64,000 nucleotides of DNA from JAWKZG01 sp041396125 (GCA_041396125.1 JAWKZG010000003.1:248001-312000); one strand, 5' to 3'. Counted from the first letter of the stretch, positions 25,281-35,141 are shown. Numbers and translations are program-made. Notes: generated by a model not told the origin, from the sequence alone.

Positions 25281-27989
25281 ATGGCTGAGTTTGCCAAAGA
25301 AATCCTGCCGGTTAACCTTGAAGACGAGATGAAACAGTCTTACCTCGATTACGCCATGAGCGTAATCGTGGGGCGGGCGCTGCCAGACGTGCGCGACGGC
25401 CTGAAACCGGTCCACCGGCGCGTGCTGTTTGCCATGAGCGAACAGAACAACGACTGGAACAAAGCGCACAAAAAATCCGCTCGAGTGGTCGGCGATGTCA
25501 TGGGTAAATATCACCCGCATGGCGATTCAGCCATTTACGACACCATGGTGCGACTGGCGCAACCGTTTTCAATGCGCTATCCCCTGATAGACGGTCAGGG
25601 CAACTTCGGTTCCATTGACGGCGATGCCCCGGCCGCAATGCGTTATACCGAAGTACGCATGGCCAAGATCGCGCATCTGCTGTTGGCCGATATCGACAAA
25701 AACACGGTTGATTTTGTTCCCAATTACGACGGTTCCGAACAAGAGCCTGCCGTCCTGCCGACCCGCCTCCCGAATCTGCTGATCAACGGGTCAGCCGGTA
25801 TCGCGGTCGGTATGGCAACCAATATACCGCCGCACAATCTCAAGGAAGTCGTTTCCGCCTGCATCGCGCTGCTGGAAAATCCTGATCTCGACATCACGGA
25901 GTTAATGCAATACGTGCCCGGCCCGGATTTTCCCACTGCCGGCATCATTAACGGCGCGCGCGGTATTCGTGAAGCCTATCTGACCGGTCGCGGCCGCATT
26001 TATGTACGCGCCCGCACTCACATCGAAAACCTGGACAGTGCCGGCAAGCAAGCCATCATCGTGACCGAGCTGCCTTACCAGGTCAATAAAGCCCGGCTGC
26101 TGGAAAAAATCGCCGAGCTGGTCAAGGAAAAGAAAATCGAGGGCATTGTCGACCTGCGGGATGAATCCGACAAAGACGGTCTGCGGGTTTATATTGAATT
26201 GCGGCGCGGTGAAGTCGCTGAAGTGGTGCTGAATAATTTATTCCAGCAGACTCAGCTGCAAAGCGTATTCGGCATCAATATGGTGGCCCTGGAAGACAGC
26301 CAGCCCCGCCTGTTGAATCTGAAACAAACCCTGGAAGCGTTTCTGCGTCACCGCCGCGAGGTGGTTACCCGGCGCACCCTGTTCGAACTGGCCAAAGCCC
26401 GCGAACGGGCCCATATCCTGGAAGGACTGGCGGTTGCGCTGGCCAATATTGACCCTATCATTGCCCTGATCAAAGCTTCGCCCGGTGCCGCCGACGCCAA
26501 AGAAGCCCTGCTCGCGCGCACCTGGCAATCCGGTGTGGTCAGCGCCATGCTGACCCGGGCTGGTGCCGAATTATCCCGCCCGGAGGATCTGGCCCAGGGT
26601 TACGGCGCTATCGAAGACGGCTATCGACTATCGCCGGCACAGGCTCAGGCGATCCTCGATTTACGCCTGCAGCGCCTGACCGGTCTGGAGCAGGAAAAAA
26701 TCCTGGCGGAATACCGCGAACTGCTGAATTTTATCGAAGATCTGCTGGAAATCCTGACTGATCCGGACCGCCTGTTGCGAGTCATTCGTGATGAACTCAA
26801 CGAGGTGCGGGAACAATACCCGGAAGGACGTCGCACCGAGATTATTCACGATCAGCTGGATCTCAGCCTGGAAGACCTGATCACCGAGGAAGACCGGGTT
26901 GTTACCCTGTCCCACGCCGGCTACGCCAAATCGCAGCCGCTGACGCTCTATCGTGCCCAGCGGCGTGGCGGTCGTGGTCGCAGCGCCACGCGCGTCAAGG
27001 ATGAGGATTTCATCGATAAATTATTCGTTGCCAGCAGCCACGATACGATTCTGTGTTTTTCCAACCGGGGCAAAGTGTACTGGCTGAAAGTCTATGACTT
27101 ACCCCAGGCCGGGCCGGGCGCACGCGGTAAGCCGATGGTCAATCTGCTGCCCCTGGAAGGCAACGAACGCATCAACGCCGTCTTGCCGATCCGCGAATTC
27201 GACGCGCAGCGCTTTGTGTTTTTCGCCACCGCAACCGGCACCGTCAAAAAAACCCCGCTGGTGGACTATTCCCGGCCCCGCGCCAACGGTATTATCGCGA
27301 TCGATCTGGACGAAGGTGATCAGCTGGTCGATGTCGCCATCACCAACGGTCAGTTCGATATCATGTTGCTCAATAACACCGGCAAGGCCATCCGCTTCAA
27401 GGAAAGCGATGTACGGGCTATGGGCCGTTCTACGCGCGGTGTGCGTGGCATGCGCCTGCACGCTGAGCAGCATATTATTGCGCTGCTGGTAATTGATCCG
27501 GACGCTGCTGACGACAGCGCGGTTCTGACAGTGACCGCTAACGGTTACGGCAAGCGCACGCTGGTCAGCGAATATCCCCTCTATGGCCGGGGCGGACAGG
27601 GCGTTATTTCCATCCAGACCAGCGAACGTAATGGCCAGGTTATCGGTGCGGTACAAGTCAGCGCCCAGGATCAGATCATGCTGATCACCGATGCCGGCAC
27701 GCTGGTGCGCACCCGCGTGCATGAAATTTCGCAGCTGGGTCGTAACACCCAGGGCGTCAAGCTTATTAGTCTGTACGGCGACGAAAACCTGATCGGGGTT
27801 GCCCGGGTCGATGCGATGGAAGATGACGACGAGGACGGGGACGACGAAAACGCGCCAGATATGGATGGGGCTCTGGACGGGTCTATTGATGCAACAGAGG
27901 CCTCCTCTGCACCATACGCACCAACCTCCGATACGACGACCACTATGCCGCAACCGGACGAACTGGACGATAACAACAACAACGAATAG
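25281..27989 (+). CDS. gyrA: DNA gyrase subunit A
   Basis: Gyrase A cuts and rejoins DNA while introducing negative supercoils. The catalytic tyrosine is Y122 in 'AAMRYTEVRM', the same number as in E. coli. The quinolone-resistance region is wild type (Ser83 and Asp87 in 'GDSAIYDTM'), so the sequence predicts sensitivity at this site. The C-terminal pinwheel has the GyrA box QRRGGRG. The protein has 902 residues, about 27 more than E. coli, and ends in an acidic, Ser/Thr- and Asn-rich tail of about 60 residues (EDDDEDGDDEN near the start, NNNNE at the end). pheA starts 15 bases after the stop; serC, usual here in relatives, is absent. Confidence 0.97.
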   Translation: MAEFAKEILPVNLEDEMKQSYLDYAMSVIVGRALPDVRDGLKPVHRRVLFAMSEQNNDWNKAHKKSARVVGDVMGKYHPHGDSAIYDTMVRLAQPFSMRYPLIDGQGNFGSIDGDAPAAMRYTEVRMAKIAHLLLADIDKNTVDFVPNYDGSEQEPAVLPTRLPNLLINGSAGIAVGMATNIPPHNLKEVVSACIALLENPDLDITELMQYVPGPDFPTAGIINGARGIREAYLTGRGRIYVRARTHIENLDSAGKQAIIVTELPYQVNKARLLEKIAELVKEKKIEGIVDLRDESDKDGLRVYIELRRGEVAEVVLNNLFQQTQLQSVFGINMVALEDSQPRLLNLKQTLEAFLRHRREVVTRRTLFELAKARERAHILEGLAVALANIDPIIALIKASPGAADAKEALLARTWQSGVVSAMLTRAGAELSRPEDLAQGYGAIEDGYRLSPAQAQAILDLRLQRLTGLEQEKILAEYRELLNFIEDLLEILTDPDRLLRVIRDELNEVREQYPEGRRTEIIHDQLDLSLEDLITEEDRVVTLSHAGYAKSQPLTLYRAQRRGGRGRSATRVKDEDFIDKLFVASSHDTILCFSNRGKVYWLKVYDLPQAGPGARGKPMVNLLPLEGNERINAVLPIREFDAQRFVFFATATGTVKKTPLVDYSRPRANGIIAIDLDEGDQLVDVAITNGQFDIMLLNNTGKAIRFKESDVRAMGRSTRGVRGMRLHAEQHIIALLVIDPDAADDSAVLTVTANGYGKRTLVSEYPLYGRGGQGVISIQTSERNGQVIGAVQVSAQDQIMLITDAGTLVRTRVHEISQLGRNTQGVKLISLYGDENLIGVARVDAMEDDDEDGDDENAPDMDGALDGSIDATEASSAPYAPTSDTTTTMPQPDELDDNNNNE

Positions 27990-28004
27990 ATCGAGCAAAC
28001 AGCT

Positions 28005-29123
28005 ATGAGCAATCCGAGTAAACCCGATCCACTGCAGGCACTGCGGGAACGTATCGATCAGCTGGACGAGCAGATCCAGAACCTGATCACCGAACGGGCC
28101 CGCTGCGTACTGGAAGTCGCCCATGTAAAACAGCAGAACAAAGCCGATCTGACAACGGACGACAAAATGCTGTATTACCGGCCCGAGCGCGAAGCGCAGA
28201 TCCTGCATCGTGTGCAACAACGCAATCAGGGGCCACTGCATAGCGCCACCATGGCACAACTGTTTCGGGAGATCATCTCCGCCTGCATGGCTCTGGAACA
28301 AGTCATGACGGTCGCTTATCTGGGGCCCGAGGGCACCTTCACCCACAGCGCCACTCGCAAGCATTTTGGTCAGGCGGTGCGCACCCGTTCGCTACCCGCC
28401 ATCGACGATGTTTTCCGTGAAGTCGAGGCTGACAGCGCCGACTTCGGCGTCGTGCCCATCGAGAACTCCACGGAAGGTATCGTTAACCAGACGCTGGATT
28501 GCTTTATTCAGTCAACCCTGAAGATTTGCGGCGAAGTGTATCTGCCCGTGCATCATCAGTTGCTCAGCAAGGCTGCCGGGCTGCAACAGATCGAGCGTAT
28601 TTACGCGCACCAGCAAGCACTGGCGCAATGCCGGGAGTGGCTGGACGCCAATCTAGGCCAGATCGAACGCATAGCTGTGGCCAGTAATGGCGAAGCGGCC
28701 CGGCTGGCCCGCAAGGACAGCAGCTGTGCTGCCATCGCCAGCGACACCGCAGCAACGATCTATGAGCTGTCTGTGCTGGCTCGCAACATCGAAGATGATC
28801 CGCAAAACACGACTCGTTTTCTGGTCATTGGCAAACAAACAATCAAGCCCAGCGGACGCGATAAAACCTCATTGTTAATCTCGGCCCCAAACCGGCCCGG
28901 ATTATTACACCAGTTGCTGGAACCCATCACCCAGCAGGGTCTGAATATGACCCGGATCGAATCCCGTCCTTCCAGACGCGGCGTCTGGGATTATGTGTTT
29001 TTTATCGATCTGGAGGGTCATCAGGATGATCCGGCCGTTGCCAAAGCGCTGCGGGAATTGCGCCAGCGCGCCGACCTCTGCACGGTACTTGGCTCTTACC
29101 CCATTGACAGTATTAGATTATGA
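28005..29123 (+). CDS. pheA: Bifunctional chorismate mutase/prephenate dehydratase (P-protein)
   Basis: This enzyme makes phenylpyruvate from chorismate for phenylalanine synthesis. The N-terminal chorismate mutase (about residues 1-95, 'LRERIDQLDEQIQNLITERARC') is followed by prephenate dehydratase ('VAYLGPEGTFTHSAT', 'VVPIENSTEGIVNQTLD', 'NTTRFLVIG') and an ACT regulatory domain near residues 285-365 ('TSLLISAPNRPGLLHQLLEP', 'ESRPSRRGVWDYVFFID'). The ESRP motif is the phenylalanine-binding site for feedback inhibition. Its 372 residues fit. The stop overlaps hisC by ATGA. Confidence 0.96.
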   Translation: MSNPSKPDPLQALRERIDQLDEQIQNLITERARCVLEVAHVKQQNKADLTTDDKMLYYRPEREAQILHRVQQRNQGPLHSATMAQLFREIISACMALEQVMTVAYLGPEGTFTHSATRKHFGQAVRTRSLPAIDDVFREVEADSADFGVVPIENSTEGIVNQTLDCFIQSTLKICGEVYLPVHHQLLSKAAGLQQIERIYAHQQALAQCREWLDANLGQIERIAVASNGEAARLARKDSSCAAIASDTAATIYELSVLARNIEDDPQNTTRFLVIGKQTIKPSGRDKTSLLISAPNRPGLLHQLLEPITQQGLNMTRIESRPSRRGVWDYVFFIDLEGHQDDPAVAKALRELRQRADLCTVLGSYPIDSIRL

Positions 29124-30292
29124 GCGCTCATCCTGTTCACCCCAGTTCCACTACGGCCTGCGATATGCTGGCCTTGGCCGCGCCTGGTGTGCAATCACTG
29201 CAACCCTATCAGCCCGGCAAACCGGAAAGTGAGCTACGCCGCGAACTCGGTCTGGAACACATTATTAAACTGGCCTCGAATGAAAACCCGCTGGGCCCCA
29301 GCCCTAAAGCGCTGGCGGCACTCAGTTCTGAACTGGGCACACTGGCCCGTTATCCCGAAGGCAGCGGTTTCGAGCTGAAACAGGCACTGGCAGCCAGACA
29401 TCATATCGATCCGGCCTGCATCACCCTGGGCAATGGCTCAAACGATGTACTGGAACTGCTGGCGCGGGCCTTTCTGACACCGGAACATGAGGTAATATTC
29501 TCTGCCCATGCGTTTGCGGTCTATCCACTGGCAACCCAGGCGGTCGGTGCAGTGGCGCGGGTTGCACCCGCCCATGGTGCTAATCACCCGATGCCGTATG
29601 GCCATGATTTACAGGCGTTCCAGGAGCGGATCAACGAACGCACCCGGTTGATATTCATTGCCAACCCGAATAACCCAACCGGCACCTGGCTTCCTCCGAC
29701 TGAACTGGAAGCGTTTATTGCGGCCACACCGATCCAGACCCTGATAGTAGTCGATGAAGCCTATTTTGAGTACGCCGATACCCCGGATTACGCCAGCGCT
29801 CTGCCCTGGCTGGAAAAATATCCTAATCTGGTGATCTGTCGGACATTTTCCAAAGCTTACGGACTAGCCGGACTGCGCATCGGCTATGCGCTCTCGCACC
29901 CGCAAATCGCTGATCTTCTCAACCGGGTCCGACAACCTTTCAATGTCAACTCACTGGCTTTAGCCGGTGCTCTGGCAGCACTGGACGATACCGCGTTTAT
30001 CGCCCGCAGCCAGGCTGAAAACAACGCCGGGTTGCAGGTTCTGCAGGCACTTTGCGATGAGCTGAAACTGCGCTATCTGCCCTCGCAGGCCAATTTTCTC
30101 TGCATCGACTTTGGTCGACCGGCGCTACCCATCTTTCAGGCACTGCTCCAGCGCGGCATCATTGTGCGCCCGGTGGCCAATTACGGCCTGCCTGATCATC
30201 TGCGCATCACGATTGGTACGACCGCCGAGAATACCGCGCTAGCTCACGCGCTGCGCGAGATCGTTGGGCAGCCGCAACCGGCGGAATCCTAA
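29120..30292 (+). CDS. hisC: Histidinol-phosphate/aromatic aminotransferase HisC
   Basis: This PLP-dependent fold-type I aminotransferase has 390 residues. Visible are 'IKLASNENPLGPSPKA', the substrate-binding 'ANPNNPTGTWL', 'VVDEAYFEYAD' with the cofactor-binding aspartate, and 'RTFSKAYGLAGLRIGY', where the lysine forms the Schiff base. In this pheA-hisC-tyrA setting the enzyme commonly serves both histidine synthesis and the final transamination of phenylalanine and tyrosine. The start overlaps pheA. A further hisC copy may exist in the main his operon elsewhere. Confidence 0.94.
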   Translation: MSAHPVHPSSTTACDMLALAAPGVQSLQPYQPGKPESELRRELGLEHIIKLASNENPLGPSPKALAALSSELGTLARYPEGSGFELKQALAARHHIDPACITLGNGSNDVLELLARAFLTPEHEVIFSAHAFAVYPLATQAVGAVARVAPAHGANHPMPYGHDLQAFQERINERTRLIFIANPNNPTGTWLPPTELEAFIAATPIQTLIVVDEAYFEYADTPDYASALPWLEKYPNLVICRTFSKAYGLAGLRIGYALSHPQIADLLNRVRQPFNVNSLALAGALAALDDTAFIARSQAENNAGLQVLQALCDELKLRYLPSQANFLCIDFGRPALPIFQALLQRGIIVRPVANYGLPDHLRITIGTTAENTALAHALREIVGQPQPAES

Positions 30293-30320
30293 CAGCAGGT
30301 AATCCATTGACTCTGGTTTT

Positions 30321-31199
30321 ATGAGTAAAAACACGTTATTCATCCCCCGCCTTTGTATTATCGGTGTTGGCCTGATAGGTGGTTCGCTGGCGCGGGCCTT
30401 GAAAAACGCCGCCTGCGTGGGCGAAATCGTCGGCAGCGGGCGCCGTATTGAGCCGTTGCAGCTGGCTCAGAAGCTGGGCGTTATCGATCGCTACGAAACA
30501 GATTTCGGTAACGCCGTGCGTGAGGCCGATGTTGTGGTGCTCGCCGTACCGCTCGGTGCCATGCGCCCTGTGCTGGAACAAATTGCACCGGCATTGCCCG
30601 AGCGCTGTGTTCTGACTGATGTGGGCAGTGCCAAAAGCTGCTTCGTGGAAGATGCCCGTCAGGTGTTCGGCGAAATTCCGCCCACGCTGGTACCCGCTCA
30701 TCCTATTGCCGGCACCGAGCGCAGTGGAGTGGAGGCCTCATTTGCCGAGCTGTTCCAGGGCCGGCGGGTGATTCTTACCCCATTGCTGGAAACTGAAGGC
30801 TGGGCGCTGGAACTGATGCGCGCGATGTGGCAGTGCACAGGTGCAGAGGTGATCGATATGGGGGTCAAGCATCATGATGATGTGCTGGCCGCAACCAGCC
30901 ACTTACCGCATATGCTGGCCTATACCCTGGTAGAATCGCTGGCCCGTATGGATGACCGGGCGGAGATATTCCGCTACGCTGCCGGCGGGTTTCGTGATTT
31001 TACCCGCATCGCATCCAGCGATCCGACCATGTGGCGGGATATCTGTCTTGCCAACCGCGATGCTTTACTCTCGGTTATCAAGCATTTCCGTCATGATTTA
31101 TCCCATTTGACCGAGGCCATCGCCACGGCTGACGGCGACGAGATCATGGGGATTTTCCAGCGCGCCAAACACGCCCGCGATACGCTTTATCGTGATTGA
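30321..31199 (+). CDS. tyrA: Prephenate/arogenate dehydrogenase TyrA
   Basis: TyrA oxidatively decarboxylates prephenate (or arogenate) on the way to tyrosine. The nucleotide fold opens with 'IIGVGLIGGSLARALK' at residues 12-27. Further blocks are 'VVLAVPLGAM', 'DVGSAK', 'PAHPIAGTERSGVEAS' and 'HLPHMLAYTLV'. The 292-residue length is that of the stand-alone cyclohexadienyl dehydrogenase, without the AroA fusion seen in some pseudomonads. There is no ACT domain. It is 28 bases after hisC and 77 bases before aroA. Confidence 0.94.
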   Translation: MSKNTLFIPRLCIIGVGLIGGSLARALKNAACVGEIVGSGRRIEPLQLAQKLGVIDRYETDFGNAVREADVVVLAVPLGAMRPVLEQIAPALPERCVLTDVGSAKSCFVEDARQVFGEIPPTLVPAHPIAGTERSGVEASFAELFQGRRVILTPLLETEGWALELMRAMWQCTGAEVIDMGVKHHDDVLAATSHLPHMLAYTLVESLARMDDRAEIFRYAAGGFRDFTRIASSDPTMWRDICLANRDALLSVIKHFRHDLSHLTEAIATADGDEIMGIFQRAKHARDTLYRD

Positions 31200-31228
31200 T
31201 TGCCTGCTGCAGGTTCATTCCAACTCCA

Positions 31229-31275
31229 CCCCGAAATCACCCCCAACCCTGAAATTACCCCAGCCCTGAAATTAC
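31229..31275 (+). repeat. Three short direct repeats between tyrA and aroA
   Basis: The unit CCCYGAAATYAC occurs at 31229-31240, 31247-31258 and 31264-31275, at periods of 18 and 17 bases. The last copy ends one base before the aroA ATG, so it covers the ribosome-binding region, which has no clear Shine-Dalgarno sequence. Confidence 0.7.
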
Positions 31276-31276
31276 T

Positions 31277-32617
31277 ATGAGCGAAACTATTTTCCATGTC
31301 AGACCGGGCGGTGCGCTACGCGGGCGCTTACGCGTGCCTGGTGATAAATCAATTTCCCATCGCGCCATTATGCTGGGCAGCTTGGCCGACGGTGTGACCG
31401 AGATCAGCGGCTTTTTACAAGGCGACGACTGCCTGGCCACGCTGCGAGCGTTTCAAGCCATGGGGGTACAGATTGACGGGCCGAATGATAGGCCGGGCAA
31501 TGCCCCTGACGCCAATACCGTCGTTATACATGGCGTTGGCATCGACGGGTTACAGGCACCCAAGCAGCCGCTCGATATGGGTAATGCCGGCACCTCCATG
31601 CGTTTGCTTAGCGGCTTGCTTGCTGGTCAGCGCTTTGACAGTGTATTGACGGGCGATGCATCGCTCAGCAAGCGTCCGATGCGCCGGGTTACCGAGCCGC
31701 TGGGCTTGATGGGCGCGCGCCTGGCTACCACGGCGCAAGGTACCGCCCCGATTCAGATCAGTGGCGGCCAGGCACTGCACGGTATCGAGTATCACTTGCC
31801 GATGGCCAGTGCCCAGGTTAAATCCTGTCTGTTGCTGGCAGGGCTTTATGCCAGCGGTACGACCTGTATTACCGAACCGGCGCCAACCCGCGACCATACC
31901 GAACGGATGCTGAGTGGTTTTGGCTATCCCGTGCAACACCACGGCGCGACGGTCAGTCTGCAAGGTGGCGGTCGGCTGCAGGCTGGAAAAATCGATGTGC
32001 CGGCCGATATTTCCTCCGCTGCGTTTTTTCTGGTTGGAGCCAGCATAGCGCCAGATTCGGATCTGATTCTGGAGCACGTCGGCATGAATCCCACCCGTGC
32101 GGGTGTGATTGAAATTCTGCGCCAGATGGGTGCCGACCTGGAGCTGCTGGATCAACGTCTGGCCGGCGGTGAACCGGTAGCCGATATCCGGGTTCGCTAT
32201 GCACCGCTACACGGCATTCATATTGCGCCGGAGCTGGTGCCGCTGGCTATCGACGAATTCCCGGCCCTGTTTATTGCCGCCGCCTGTGCTGAAGGTACAA
32301 CCGTGCTGAGCGGTGCCGAGGAATTACGCGCCAAGGAATCCGACCGGATCCAGGTCATGGCGGACGGTCTTAGCGCACTCGGTATCAGCGCCGAGCCGAC
32401 AGCGGACGGTATCGTCATACAAGGTGGGCAGATGAACGGCAATGTCGATATTCAAAGCCATCATGATCACCGTATCAGTATGAGTTTCAGCATGGCCGCG
32501 CTGCGAGCGAAAAGCGAACTGCGTATCCACGATTGCCAGTTCGTCAACACTTCTTTTCCCGGCTTTGTGACGCTGGCCGCTGCGGCAGGGCTGCAGATCG
32601 ACAGTCATACATTATGA
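31277..32617 (+). CDS. aroA: 3-phosphoshikimate 1-carboxyvinyltransferase (EPSP synthase)
   Basis: AroA joins phosphoenolpyruvate to shikimate-3-phosphate. Conserved parts are 'RVPGDKSISHRAIMLGSLADG' at about residue 20, 'GNAGTSMRLLSGLL' at about 101, 'DASLSKRPMRR' at about 127, 'KSCLLLAGLYA' and 'EELRAKESDRI'. The 'NAGTSMR' form (serine-methionine, where the sensitive class has TAMR) is that of class II EPSP synthases, which tend to tolerate glyphosate; this is family knowledge, not tested here. Its 446 residues fit class II. It overlaps cmk by ATGA. Confidence 0.96.
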   Translation: MSETIFHVRPGGALRGRLRVPGDKSISHRAIMLGSLADGVTEISGFLQGDDCLATLRAFQAMGVQIDGPNDRPGNAPDANTVVIHGVGIDGLQAPKQPLDMGNAGTSMRLLSGLLAGQRFDSVLTGDASLSKRPMRRVTEPLGLMGARLATTAQGTAPIQISGGQALHGIEYHLPMASAQVKSCLLLAGLYASGTTCITEPAPTRDHTERMLSGFGYPVQHHGATVSLQGGGRLQAGKIDVPADISSAAFFLVGASIAPDSDLILEHVGMNPTRAGVIEILRQMGADLELLDQRLAGGEPVADIRVRYAPLHGIHIAPELVPLAIDEFPALFIAAACAEGTTVLSGAEELRAKESDRIQVMADGLSALGISAEPTADGIVIQGGQMNGNVDIQSHHDHRISMSFSMAALRAKSELRIHDCQFVNTSFPGFVTLAAAAGLQIDSHTL

Positions 32618-33354
32618 ACAGTGCGCCCGTCATCACAGTAGACGGACCCAGTGGAGTCGGTAAAGGCACATTATGCCGCCAGCTGGCGCAACAACTGGGT
32701 TGGCACTTACTGGATAGCGGCGCACTCTATCGACTGACCGCACTGGCTGCGCAACAACACACGACTGCCCTGGATGACGAAATAGCACTGGCCGCTATTG
32801 CCCAGGCGCTGAACGTGCAATTTTCCAGTACGGACAGCGGCGGAGAACGCATTGAACTGAACGGAATGGACGTGACGCCCGACATCCGCAGTGAGCACGC
32901 CGGCCAGGCTGCCTCGCAGGTTGCAGCACTGCCTAGCGTGCGTACTGCCTTGCTGGAGCGGCAACGCGCTTTTCGCCAGCCGCCCGGTTTGATTGCCGAT
33001 GGCCGTGACATGGGAACCGTTGTGTTTCCCGACGCTCCGCTCAAGATTTTCTTGACAGCCAGCCCCGAAGTACGGGCAAAACGCCGGTATAAGCAGTTGA
33101 TTGAAAAAGGCATCAGTGCTAGTCTTGCCACCCTCGCGCAAGACATCGCTGAACGTGATACGCGAGATGCCCAGCGAGCGGTGGCACCTTTACGCCCCGC
33201 CGCTGATGCGATAATACTTGATACAGATACTTTAACCATTGCGGCAGTTCGGCGTCATGTACTCGACTTGATCGAGCGAAAACTTGGCCAGGATGTGCTG
33301 AGCAACGTGATCCGAAACCGCCAAACAACACCGAATATTGATGCAGATCAATAG
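32614..33354 (+). CDS. cmk: Cytidylate kinase
   Basis: Cmk phosphorylates CMP and dCMP. The P-loop GPSGVGKGT is at about residues 12-20, followed by 'WHLLDSGALYRLTALAA', 'DGRDMGTVVFPDAPLKIFLTA' and the lid 'RAKRRYKQL'. I use ATG 32614, which overlaps the aroA stop by ATGA and gives the family start; an in-frame upstream start would add 27 unrelated residues. There are 246 residues, slightly longer than E. coli (227), with an extra C-terminal stretch. rpsA follows after about 100 bases, as in most gammaproteobacteria. Confidence 0.95.
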   Translation: MNSAPVITVDGPSGVGKGTLCRQLAQQLGWHLLDSGALYRLTALAAQQHTTALDDEIALAAIAQALNVQFSSTDSGGERIELNGMDVTPDIRSEHAGQAASQVAALPSVRTALLERQRAFRQPPGLIADGRDMGTVVFPDAPLKIFLTASPEVRAKRRYKQLIEKGISASLATLAQDIAERDTRDAQRAVAPLRPAADAIILDTDTLTIAAVRRHVLDLIERKLGQDVLSNVIRNRQTTPNIDADQ

Positions 33355-33451
33355 ACTTCGCAATTTTTATGTTTAACTTGGTAGCCCGACTCCGCTCGGA
33401 CTGTAACATCAACAACCCCACAGGTACGCCTGTTCTGTGAGCCCTAACCCA

Positions 33452-35122
33452 ATGACCGAAAGTTTTGCTGAACTCTTTGAACAAAGCCTTAACGAAAAGC
33501 AGATGCAGCCCGGTGCCATCGTACTTGGCATTGTGGTGGCAATTCGCGACGACGCAGTCATCGTCAACGCTGGCCTGAAATCTGAAGGCCTGATCCCTAT
33601 CGAACAATTTCGTGATGAAGCTGGTGAGCTGGAAGTCCAGGTCGGCGACGAAGTCGAGGTCGCACTGGATGCGGTCGAAGATGGCTTTGGCGAAACCCGC
33701 TTGTCACGTGAAAAAGCCAAGCGCATGCGCGTCTGGACTGTGCTGGAAAAAGCCTTTGAAGCAGACGAGGCTGTACAAGGCACTATCAGCGGCAAGGTGA
33801 AAGGTGGCTTCACCGTCGATATCGGTGAAATCCGCGCATTCTTACCAGGCTCACTGGTCGATGTTCGTCCCGTGCGCGATGCCGGTTATCTGGAAGGCAA
33901 AGAGTTAGAGTTCAAAGTCATTAAACTCGACCGACGGCGCAATAATGTGGTGGTCTCACGCCGCGCCGTGGTGGAATCGGAATACAGCGCAGAACGCGAA
34001 GCATTGCTGGAAAGCCTGCAGGAAGGCCAGGTTGTGGCCGGTGTGGTCAAAAACCTGACTGACTACGGTGCGTTCCTGGATTTGGGCGGTATCGACGGCT
34101 TGCTGCATATCACCGATATGGCCTGGAAGCGTGTCAAACACCCGTCCGAAGTCGTCAATGTGGGTGATGAAATTCAGGTTAAGGTGCTGAAATTCGACCG
34201 CGAACGTAATCGTGTCTCGCTGGGCCTGAAACAGCTGGGCGATGATCCCTGGATCGATATCACGCGGCGCTACCCCGTCGGGCATCGTTTGTACGGTGTG
34301 GTTACCAATATCGCCGATTATGGTTGCTTCGTCGAAATCGAAGAAGGCGTGGAAGGCTTGGTACACGTCTCCGAGATGGACTGGACCAACAAAAACGTCA
34401 ACCCCAATAAAGTGGTTGCGCTGGGCCAGGAAGTCGAAGTCATGGTATTGGACATCGACGAAGAACGGCGCCGTATTTCGCTCGGCATGAAGCAGTGCGT
34501 CTCCAATCCCTGGGAAGATTTCGCCGCTACGCATAATAAGGGCGACCGGGTTAGCGGCAAGATCAAATCGATCACTGACTTCGGTATCTTTATCGGGCTG
34601 GATGGCAATATCGACGGACTGGTACACCTGTCCGACATCTCCTGGAATCTGCCCGGCGAAGAAGCCGTGCGCGACTACAAGAAAGGCCAGGAAGTGGAAG
34701 CCGTGGTGTTGGCGGTTGATGCCGAGAGAGAGCGTATCTCATTGGGCATCAAGCAGATGGACAAAGACCCCTTCTCGAACTTTGTCGCTGACAACCCCAA
34801 AGGCAGCATCGTCAAAGGCATTATTGCATCGGTAGACAGCAAAGGTGCTGTCGTTGATCTGGGCAACGGTGTCGAGGGTACCTTGCGGGTCTCGGAAATT
34901 TCCCGTGAGCGCATTGATGATGCCCGCACAGTACTGAAAGCAGGTGACGAGCTGGAAGCTAAGTTCATCAATGTGGACAAGAAGAATCGCGCCATCACAT
35001 TGTCCATTAAAGCTAAGGAACAGGCTGAGGAAGCCGAAGTTTTGCAGGATTACACCCGCAAAACAGCCACCGGCACCACCACGCTGGGCGATCTTTTGAA
35101 AGAACAAATGGGCAAAGAATAA
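33452..35122 (+). CDS. rpsA: 30S ribosomal protein S1
   Basis: S1 binds mRNA leaders and brings them to the 30S subunit. The start 'MTESFAELFEQSLNE' is the gammaproteobacterial S1 start, so I use ATG 33452 rather than an in-frame GTG at 33437. Six S1 (OB-fold) repeats run through 556 residues; the repeats with 'VVKNLTDYGAFLDLGGIDGLLHITDM', 'VVTNIADYGCFVEIEEGVEGLVHVSEM' and 'KIKSITDFGIFIGLDGNIDGLVHLSDI' are the clearest. There is no good Shine-Dalgarno sequence before the start, as in E. coli rpsA, where translation depends on leader structure and is self-repressed. A short stem CCGA/TCGG lies in the leader at about 33388-33405. Confidence 0.97.
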   Translation: MTESFAELFEQSLNEKQMQPGAIVLGIVVAIRDDAVIVNAGLKSEGLIPIEQFRDEAGELEVQVGDEVEVALDAVEDGFGETRLSREKAKRMRVWTVLEKAFEADEAVQGTISGKVKGGFTVDIGEIRAFLPGSLVDVRPVRDAGYLEGKELEFKVIKLDRRRNNVVVSRRAVVESEYSAEREALLESLQEGQVVAGVVKNLTDYGAFLDLGGIDGLLHITDMAWKRVKHPSEVVNVGDEIQVKVLKFDRERNRVSLGLKQLGDDPWIDITRRYPVGHRLYGVVTNIADYGCFVEIEEGVEGLVHVSEMDWTNKNVNPNKVVALGQEVEVMVLDIDEERRRISLGMKQCVSNPWEDFAATHNKGDRVSGKIKSITDFGIFIGLDGNIDGLVHLSDISWNLPGEEAVRDYKKGQEVEAVVLAVDAERERISLGIKQMDKDPFSNFVADNPKGSIVKGIIASVDSKGAVVDLGNGVEGTLRVSEISRERIDDARTVLKAGDELEAKFINVDKKNRAITLSIKAKEQAEEAEVLQDYTRKTATGTTTLGDLLKEQMGKE

Positions 35123-35141
35123 GGGTTGGTTTGACTGCCCG

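Noticed and set aside
27099..28364. A 421-codon open frame on the minus strand opposite gyrA and pheA
   Set aside because: It lies wholly opposite two well-supported genes, has no family motifs and spans a gene junction; it is a shadow of GC-rich codon use.
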